Below are positions 57,397-64,000 of a stretch of 64,000 nt of DNA, piece after piece (the stretch's first letter is position 1; every line of letters begins with the position of its first letter). The translations under genes and the position numbers were made by a program. Origin of the DNA: Hyperoplus lanceolatus (taxonomy: Eukaryota; Chordata; Actinopteri; Uranoscopiformes; Ammodytidae); contig CM049413.1 in the NCBI GenBank assembly GCA_026929865.2, forward strand, positions 14,876,501 through 14,940,500, written 5' to 3'. The notes below the pieces were generated by a model. The model made no database searches. It saw only the letters and a list, made by a program, of their open reading frames with translations, and was not told the DNA's origin.

Positions 57397-58452
57397 TTAA
57401 AGGTGCTGTAAGCGGAATGGTTCTTTAAGCTAACTTCCTGTCAGTTACTGCAGTTAGCAGTCCCCTCGCTCGTCCCTACGTCACCACATTAATGCACTGC
57501 GGTCTTCAAGCAGCTAGTTATCTAGCATCATCTCCGATCCATAAGTGTGATAAAACATGATAAAAACCATCAAAACAGACATTGGGAAATATTTTTACCT
57601 GCTCCGCCATTGTAGGCGCATACACATTCACCCATCTTTTGCTCTGGCGTGCACCGGCAGTGAGACCATGGAGTGTATATACTATATATGAGTGAGATGG
57701 GTGTCGGTTTGTAGCGTTCTGTCTTCTGATTGGATAAACATTTCGGGATCCTCCAATAAGTTTATTGGCCGATTACATGCAAAGCAGCTGACTGAAGGTG
57801 CCAACACTCTGCACTCCGCGGCGGCTGGCCGCGCGAATCACAGGTTCCGCGCCGCGTGATCATATTGGGTCATACTGTGTCCGCCGCCCGCCGCCGACCA
57901 GAGTAGCCTTCTCCTACTCTGGGGCTCTGGGGATATGCTGGCGCTGGTGGTAACCGGTGCTGAGAGCACCAGTCTGCTGTGCTGATGGTGATGGTGCTTT
58001 ACCCAAGCTAACTGGTGCTAACTTGGTTCATAAAGCAAAACTGATAGCTGTACACAGCAGGCAACAGACACAGAGGCTATTCACATAACTTATGGGAGCA
58101 AACTGTGACTATTATGTTTTCATCCATCTTAATTTCCTCTGTCAGTCGTCCCAAAGAGAGTGACGTCGGGAGGAGCTCAACGCTGATTGGCTATCGCGGC
58201 GCGGCCGGCGGCAAAAAGTTCAACATTTTCAACTCGCGTGAACCGCTCGCCGCCGGCCGCCCATTCGCGCGGCGGCGCTCGAAATACATTGACTTTCTAT
58301 GTAAACTCGCCGCGCGACGGTGTGCAGTGTGTCGGCACCTTGAGAGATCGGCTTTATGAAACGCGCACATTATGTAAGTGATCACTGTATGAATAAAGAG
58401 CGATTTAACACTTATATATTAACATAAATAAACCTCTTACTTCACCTTTTAA
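57397..58452. mobile_element. TTAA-flanked element nested in family A copy 3
   Basis: The left end TTAAAGGTGCTGTAAGCGG and the right end CCTCTTACTTCACCTTTTAA are imperfect inverted repeats with TTAA at each border. This suggests a piggyBac-type mobiliser. It contains the GC-rich element at 57795-58341. Confidence 0.5.
57795..58341. mobile_element. GC-rich inverted-repeat element, innermost of the nest
   Basis: AAGGTGCCAACACTCTGCAC on the left pairs with GTGCAGTGTGTCGGCACCTT on the right. The interior has several CG-rich inverted stretches (GCGGCGGC, GCCGCGCG). The open frames here are artefacts of GC content. No target duplication is clear. Confidence 0.6.
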
Positions 58453-59139
58453 TAGCAGGGAAGTATGGGTATTGGAACGCACTTTTCTCTCTGTTAGTAG
58501 TTGACAGATGTGAGGTGAATGAGGTTGCAGACAGCAAAGGGATTTAGTTTATGAGACTTCAAAGAAAAATGGGATAGGTTTACTGAGTCTTCACAAACAC
58601 AACCCAATCCTGTTTGAATAGAGGTGTTTAATTCTTTTTTTTTTATAATTCCTTTTATTTGGAAATGTTTATGAACACATTCATATTCTGAGCATACATT
58701 TTAGCAGACATATCCATAGTTTTTTGTTGTTTTTTGTTTACAAACATACGAACAACAGTATCCCACCCACCCCACCCACTTGAACATGTAGTACACACAC
58801 TTAGACTAACAAAAAGAAGAAAATAGAAAAATAAATACAGTAAAAATAAATAAATAAAATAGTAAGCAAGGTTATCATGCTTAGTCGTGCCAAAAGTCAC
58901 CATGTACTTGTTCACATGCACAAACACTCTACATTATAGGCTGACATGCCAGCATCAATCCACATCGTAATTACACAGACAATGCATCATGCATACATAC
59001 GGTACTCTATCCGAAAAACAGTTTTATAATTGGATTGGCCCAGAAGTGACCAAGTCGGTAATTAAACCAAAAAAAAAAAAAAAAAAAAAAAAAACTACTG
59101 TACGCTACATGATATAGGGCCCTAATGCCAGAAATATAG

Positions 59140-61665
59140 CTATGGTGTATCAGGTATAGTTTTGAGTTTCCCTATGTATTTCAAAACCGGATCCCAGGTG
59201 GAGTAGAATTTGTCCCTTGACCCCCTAAGCGAGTATTTAATTTTCTCTAATTGTATAAAGTGCATCTGGTCGCACATCCACAAAGACGCTTTGGGAGGGT
59301 TTTTTGATTTCCAATGTAATAATATTCTTCTGCGTGCAAGCAGAGTCACAAAGGCCAATATGTTTTTATAACTTTTTCTTACAATAGAATGTCTACGATC
59401 TGTGATACCAAATATAGCTGCTGCTGCATTTGGTTGGAAATCAGTATTGAGCGCCTCAGATACTGTTTTAAAAATCATACGCCAGTAAGTGACCAGAGCA
59501 GGGCATGACCAGAACATATGGGTTAAATTGGCAGGGGTGTGATGACATCTGTTACAACTAGCATCAGAATCAGGATATATTTTAGCTAATCTTGCTTTGG
59601 AAAAGTGAGTCCGGTGCAAAACTTTAAATTGTATTATACTTAATTTTGCACAAGAAGTGCTGTCATTCACTCTAAGTAAAGCACAGTTCCACATGTCATC
59701 TTCCATGTCTTCCCCCAATTCATCCGCCCAGTCCGCCCTTATCTTCGCGATGGTTATGGTTTTAAGAGAAGCTATACAATCATGTATTCTAGAAATTAGC
59801 CTTTTCGAATTGAATGGGGATTCTAGCAGATCATCTAAGCCTGACACTGAAGATACATTTGGAAAGTTGGGGTCATGGCTCATAAGGAAGTGGCGTACTT
59901 GAAAATATCGAAACAGGCTAGATCGAGGAATGCCAAATTTTTGTGATAAGTCATTAAAGCTGGCAAATACACAATTTATGTACATATCTTTAAATTTAGA
60001 AATGCCTTGTCTCCGCCAAAAAGAGAATGTAGCATCTAATTTAGCTGGGGGGAAAAGATGGTTATTGCATATAGGGCTTAAGCTAAGAATTTGTTTGAAA
60101 CCAAAGAACCGTCTCATTTGAAACCAGATCTTCAAAGTATTGATGACAATTGGGTTGTTTGTGAACTGGGTAGTAGAAATGGGAAGACTGGAAGTGACCA
60201 GAGCCGTGAGAGACGTTGAGATGCATGATGTAGCTTCATACTGGCACCAGTCTGTATCCGGAGTATGAAGCCAAAACATTATTTTTTGAACATTTGCAGC
60301 CCAGTAGTAGAAGAAAAGATTAGGAAGAGCTAGGCCTCCCTGTAATTTAGGCCTCTGTAGAAGCTCTAAACGTACCCTAGGGTTCTTGCCATTCCAAATA
60401 AAAGAAATAAAAGCGCTATCAATACATTTAAAGAAAGACCTAGGAAGGTAAAGTGGGATACATTGAAACAGGTAGAGGAATTTTGGGAGCACACTCATCT
60501 TGATGCAATTCACTTTACCTGCTAAGGACAAGTGGAGTGTTCTCCATTTCTTTAGATCTAGTTTGACTTTATCAAGTAGAGGAGCAAAATTTTCCTGGTA
60601 GAGGTTTTTCATATCTCTTGTGATGTTAATGCCCAAATATTTAAAACCGTTTCTAGATATTTTAAACGGTAAAACATTATCCTGGATTTGAAGAGCCAAG
60701 CTGTTAACAGGGTAGCATTCACTTTTACTAAAGTTCAGTTTATACCCGGAAAATTTACCAAATCTTAACAGAGCATGGATGATATGAGGTACACTAAGAA
60801 TAGGGTCCGAAACAAATAATAATAAATCATCGGCATATAAACTTAGTCTATGCTCATCTCCTCCTCTGAAAATTCCACTTATAGATGGCAATGATTTGAG
60901 TGCGATGGATAAGGGCTCTATGGCCAAGGCAAATAACAGTGGACTAATTGGACATCCCTGACGGGTCGCTCTCGACAGAGTGAAGTACTGTGATTGCCTG
61001 CCGTTTGTAACCACAGAGGCCTTGGGTGAGCTGTAAAGAAGTTTAATCCATGAAATAAAATTTGGACCATACCCAAATTTCTTTAAACACGTGAATAAAT
61101 ATTCCCACTCAACCCTGTCAAAAGCTTTCTCTGCGTCCAGTGAGATGACCACCTCAGGTACCTCACTGGACGCAGGGGAGTGAATAATATTCAAAAGCCG
61201 TCGGATATTTGTAAATGAGTGTCGACCCAGAATGAAACCGGTTTGGTCAGCAGAGATCACATCAGTCATTGTGGTTTCTAGGCGTAGGGCAAGCACTTTA
61301 GCTAGGATCTTCACATCACTGTTTAGGAGGGAGATGGGTCGATATGAACCACTTTCTGTATTCTCTTTACCTGGCTTAAGCAGGAGAATAATCGATGCCT
61401 CAGTGAGAGTTTGTGGTAATGACCCACGGGACATAGACTCTATAAACATTTCAAGTAGAATTGGGGATAGTTTCTTAGAAAAAGTTTTAAAAAATTCTAT
61501 TGGGTAGCCGTCGGGGCCAGGTGTCTTACCACTTTGCATTGCCATTATTGCGTTAATAATTTCAGACAGTTGTAATGGGAGTTCGGTCTTTGTCTTATCC
61601 GTTACCTTTATGGAAGGAGCTTCAAGATTGCAAAAAAATTGTTCCATATCAGTTCTATCATTGGT
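59140..61665 (-). CDS. LINE ORF2, reverse transcriptase and C-terminal part
   Basis: The reverse transcriptase runs from SGKTPGPDGYPIEFF through SYRPISLLNSDVKILAKVLA and DAEKAFDRVEW to the catalytic LSLYADDLLLF. The C-terminus has a CNRCHHTPANLTHMFWSC zinc-knuckle-like motif. About 840 codons are open with no stop. It is out of frame with the endonuclease part upstream by what looks like a single missing base near 61665. If joined, ORF2 would be about 1270 codons, the size usual for L1. Confidence 0.93.
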   Translation of the reverse strand, partial: TNDRTDMEQFFCNLEAPSIKVTDKTKTELPLQLSEIINAIMAMQSGKTPGPDGYPIEFFKTFSKKLSPILLEMFIESMSRGSLPQTLTEASIILLLKPGKENTESGSYRPISLLNSDVKILAKVLALRLETTMTDVISADQTGFILGRHSFTNIRRLLNIIHSPASSEVPEVVISLDAEKAFDRVEWEYLFTCLKKFGYGPNFISWIKLLYSSPKASVVTNGRQSQYFTLSRATRQGCPISPLLFALAIEPLSIALKSLPSISGIFRGGDEHRLSLYADDLLLFVSDPILSVPHIIHALLRFGKFSGYKLNFSKSECYPVNSLALQIQDNVLPFKISRNGFKYLGINITRDMKNLYQENFAPLLDKVKLDLKKWRTLHLSLAGKVNCIKMSVLPKFLYLFQCIPLYLPRSFFKCIDSAFISFIWNGKNPRVRLELLQRPKLQGGLALPNLFFYYWAANVQKIMFWLHTPDTDWCQYEATSCISTSLTALVTSSLPISTTQFTNNPIVINTLKIWFQMRRFFGFKQILSLSPICNNHLFPPAKLDATFSFWRRQGISKFKDMYINCVFASFNDLSQKFGIPRSSLFRYFQVRHFLMSHDPNFPNVSSVSGLDDLLESPFNSKRLISRIHDCIASLKTITIAKIRADWADELGEDMEDDMWNCALLRVNDSTSCAKLSIIQFKVLHRTHFSKARLAKIYPDSDASCNRCHHTPANLTHMFWSCPALVTYWRMIFKTVSEALNTDFQPNAAAAIFGITDRRHSIVRKSYKNILAFVTLLARRRILLHWKSKNPPKASLWMCDQMHFIQLEKIKYSLRGSRDKFYSTWDPVLKYIGKLKTIPDTP

Positions 61666-62945
61666 CGCCTATACAGGTTAGAATAAAATGAGGTGAATGT
61701 TTCATTAATTTCTCCCGGGTCAGTAGTTAAATCCCCATTTGGTTTCCTTATTTGTGAGATTTGTTGAGAAACAGATTGGGCCTTAAGTTGGTGTGCTAGA
61801 AGGCGGCCAGCTTTTTCTCCATGCTCATAAGCATATCCACGTGATTTTAACAAAATGTTTTCTGTTTTACCGGTTGACAACAGGTTGTATTGAGTTTGAA
61901 GGTCAAGCTTTTTTTTATAGAGTTCAGGGGATGGAGACGAAGAGTACTGAGAGTCTACTGTGCTAATTGATTTAATAGGCTGGTCTTGTTCAAGTCTACG
62001 CATTTTATTGATTCTTGCTGAATATGATATAATCTCACCTCTGATCACAACCTTCAGTGTCTCCCAAAGCAATGAGGAGGAGATGTCATCTTTTTTGTTG
62101 GAAACTATAAAGTTGTCAATTTCTTTGTTTATCAAATCACAGAATGAACTATCAGCCAGTAAGGTTTTGTCTAATTTCCAAGGAGGACGTTCCGAATTGT
62201 TAGGAGGAAACACAAGATCTAATAAAACAGGGGCGTGATCAGATTCAACTATGGTTGAATAAACAGCTTTTGTGACAAAGGGAAGAAGGTTTCTATCAAT
62301 AAAAAAGTAGTCTATTCTGCTGTATGAGTGGTGAACCGGGGAAAAGAAGGAGAAGGATTGACCAAGTGGAGAAAGAGAGCGCCAGGGGTCAACACCTCCT
62401 ATTTGATCCATAAGAAAAGATAAAGATTTGGCCATTTTTGAAGGATCTGTAGATTTAGGATTAGAGCGGTCCAATATTGGGTTAATTGTGCAATTCAGAT
62501 CACCCCCTACAATTAATTGTTGTGAGTTTATGTCTGGTATTAATGAGAAGACTTTACCCATGAATTTATCATCATCCCAGTTTGGGGCATATATATTAAC
62601 CAAAACGACAGGCTTGTGGAAAAGTAGCCCAGAGACCATGACAAAGCGCCCCTGTGGGTCAGAAATAACAGTGGTAGCACTGAACTGGATTTTTTTATGT
62701 ATCAATATAGCGGTCCCACGTGTTTTAGAATCGAAACTTGAGTGGAACACATGTCCCACCCAAGCTTTCTTGAGTCTAATTTGATCTTTCAACAACAAAT
62801 GAGTTTCTTGAAGAAATGCAATTTCACATTTTAAATATTTAAGGTGATTGAATATTCTAGCTCTTTTTACAGGCCCATTTAAGCCTTTTACGTTCCAGCT
62901 AATAAATCTTACATCAGCCTTTCTTACATTAGTTCTTTGTTCCAT
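61608..62945 (-). CDS. LINE ORF2, APE-type endonuclease part
   Basis: It starts MEQRTNVRKADVRFISWNVK and shows the endonuclease motifs FLQETHL, VNIYAPN, VGGDLNC, SRIDYFFI and SDHAPVLLDL. The true reading ends near NLYRRP at about 61665, after which this frame runs on for some 20 unrelated codons. It overlaps the reverse-transcriptase frame by 40 bases. It nicks target DNA during target-primed reverse transcription. Confidence 0.92.
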   Translation of the reverse strand: MEQRTNVRKADVRFISWNVKGLNGPVKRARIFNHLKYLKCEIAFLQETHLLLKDQIRLKKAWVGHVFHSSFDSKTRGTAILIHKKIQFSATTVISDPQGRFVMVSGLLFHKPVVLVNIYAPNWDDDKFMGKVFSLIPDINSQQLIVGGDLNCTINPILDRSNPKSTDPSKMAKSLSFLMDQIGGVDPWRSLSPLGQSFSFFSPVHHSYSRIDYFFIDRNLLPFVTKAVYSTIVESDHAPVLLDLVFPPNNSERPPWKLDKTLLADSSFCDLINKEIDNFIVSNKKDDISSSLLWETLKVVIRGEIISYSARINKMRRLEQDQPIKSISTVDSQYSSSPSPELYKKKLDLQTQYNLLSTGKTENILLKSRGYAYEHGEKAGRLLAHQLKAQSVSQQISQIRKPNGDLTTDPGEINETFTSFYSNLYRRPMIELIWNNFFAILKLLP

Positions 62946-63498
62946 GTTTAAATCAGAAAAAGTTGTTATAATAACTGTAAAGCAAATAAATGGTCACAAC
63001 AAAAATGTGTACAGCTCCATGGATAACCTCATTAAGAAAGAGTGAGATAAGGAAAGAAAAAATATAAAAAAATAAAATCTAGTGGTGTACCATCCCATAA
63101 CCCTGTCCCATACCCCAGACATAGACACAGACATAACTAACACTAAGCCTATACTTGTTCCTCTCCCTGAGGCAAGCTGCAGACATAACACTATTTCCAA
63201 AAACTTCTGGTAGAACATCATCTTCTTGCTTCTAGCTTCTAGCTGAGAAGGCTCCCAGTAATAATATATAAACAAGCTTTACACAAAGGCCATGAAGGCA
63301 AAAGCAGGGCTGGGGGGACAAAAATATTATGAAGTAATAATTAGGTGTAAAAATATATATATAAATATATATATGGCACATCCATGTAATGGAAAAGCTA
63401 TGTGTCCTCCTCCCCTTCTCTTTTGTTCCCCCTAATTAGCCCAAACATAACACGAATGAAAGCAGTAGCACACAGAGTAACATAAGATCCGGGCCACT

Positions 63499-63529
<31 letters not shown>

Positions 63530-63699
63530 GTTTATCCCTTCTAAACATGTTATCCCAAAACGTAGCGTGGATGAAAGCACAGTACCTTAAAATCCAGGGC
63601 GTATGACAGACTAATTGCAAAGGCAACGTACACAGTAGAGTGTGCAATATTTACTGTCCGTCTCCAGTCCATAAAGCGAAGGCAAACGCTGCTGAATTT
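62946..63699 (-). other. LINE inter-ORF region
   Basis: No coding frame is recognised. A plus-strand T tract lies at about 63507-63529 and an AT-rich stretch at 63350-63375. Confidence 0.6.
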
Positions 63700-64000
63700 T
63701 TACTCTTTAATCCTCTGATCGTAGAACCTCTGGGCTTCATCAGGTGAGTCGAAGGTGAACACGTCGTCCCCGTGTGTCACGCGCAGCCTGGCAGGGTAGA
63801 TCAGGTGGAACCGGACGTTATTTTGGTAAAGGGCTTGTTTTATCCCGTTAAATGCAGCTCGCTTTTTAGCAAGAGCCGCGCTGTGATCTTGAAACATCCT
63901 TATGACAGTTCCTCTGTACCGCAGCTCGTGATTCCTTGCCCAGCGCAGCGGCTTCCTTCTGTTGGAATCGGGAGAAACAAACCAGGAATGTGCGCGGAGG
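63700..64000 (-). CDS. LINE ORF1, C-terminal part (truncated by window)
   Basis: The sequence MFQDHSAALAKKRAAFNGIK, followed by YPARLRVTHGDDVFTF and ending DQRIKE, resembles the C-terminal RNA-binding domain of L1 ORF1 proteins. Upstream, FLVCFSRFQQKEA lies in one frame and LRWARNHELRYRG in the next, so one frameshift is likely at about 63941-63953. About 755 noncoding bases separate it from ORF2. Confidence 0.78.
   Translation of the reverse strand, partial: LRAHSWFVSPDSNRRKPLRWARNHELRYRGTVIRMFQDHSAALAKKRAAFNGIKQALYQNNVRFHLIYPARLRVTHGDDVFTFDSPDEAQRFYDQRIKE

Larger units (their letters stand above)
57059..58481. mobile_element. miniature transposon family A, copy 3, split by nested elements
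   Basis: The left end CCCTGCGTTCCGAATCGC and a right end TATTGGAACGCA, plus interior text such as GGATTGTGGGTCAGAA, match the copies at 32146 and 35855. It is more diverged than those and interrupted between about 57397 and 58452. Confidence 0.65.
58635..64000 (-). mobile_element. L1-type LINE, 5' end outside window
   Basis: A minus-strand non-LTR retrotransposon. Its 3' end is probably the A tail seen as plus-strand T at 58635-58644. ORF2 covers 62945-59140 and the end of ORF1 lies at 64000-63700. A 26-base A run on the plus strand at 59069-59094, poly-T in element sense, lies in its 3'UTR. The ORF1 C-terminal domain matches the L1 clade. It lies antisense in an atp6v1c1 intron. Confidence 0.88.

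Noticed and set aside
58105-58385. GC-rich overlapping frames and CpG-island appearance
   Set aside because: They lie within an inverted-repeat element nested in an intron. No splice or promoter context supports a gene.

Overview
The window is a gene-dense piece of a teleost (probably percomorph) nuclear genome. Support comes from short GT/AG introns, long CA/GT and AT microsatellites, fish-type hAT, Tc1, Harbinger-like and TTAA-flanked miniature transposons, a tRNA-derived SINE, and an L1-type LINE. The proteins read clearly as vertebrate orthologues, and the exon maps below were assembled by hand from frame continuity and splice signals.

Layout: (1) 321-14240 (+) ankib1, an RBR-type E3 ubiquitin ligase with 19 coding exons, followed by a long 3' region to about 17.1 kb. 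(2) 18151-21031 (+) snrpd1, the spliceosomal Sm-D1 core protein, 4 exons. (3) 22149-25026 (+) ggct, gamma-glutamylcyclotransferase, 4 exons. (4) 26638-33576 (-) adnp2, a zinc-finger/homeobox nuclear protein, tail-to-tail with ggct. (5) 34.6-41.3 kb, a repeat-rich spacer. (6) 41332-46870 (-) azin1, antizyme inhibitor 1, including a conserved upstream reading frame without AUG start in its leader. (7) 46.9-55.4 kb, a second repeat-rich spacer holding nested transposons. (8) From about 55.4 kb (+), atp6v1c1, V-ATPase subunit C; its first three coding exons lie in the window and the gene continues beyond it. A nearly whole L1-type LINE lies antisense inside its intron from about 58.6 kb to the window end. 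azin1 and atp6v1c1 are also neighbours in mammals (human 8q22), so that pair is conserved synteny.

These are independent housekeeping or regulatory genes, not an operon. The functional themes are ubiquitin signalling (ankib1), splicing (snrpd1), glutathione metabolism (ggct), chromatin (adnp2), polyamine control (azin1) and lysosomal acidification (atp6v1c1).

The most informative sequence signals are the azin1 leader uORF, which starts at AUU and ends in a Pro-Pro-Trp stall motif; a (GT)60 tract abutting an azin1 splice acceptor; a CLEAR-like E-box before atp6v1c1; a hAT-derived element just upstream of the snrpd1 exon 2 acceptor; and two copies of a chimeric DNA transposon, one carrying a later insertion for which the other copy gives the empty site. 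No wholly new multi-gene system was recognised. No retrovirus-like or Polinton-like element was recognised either.
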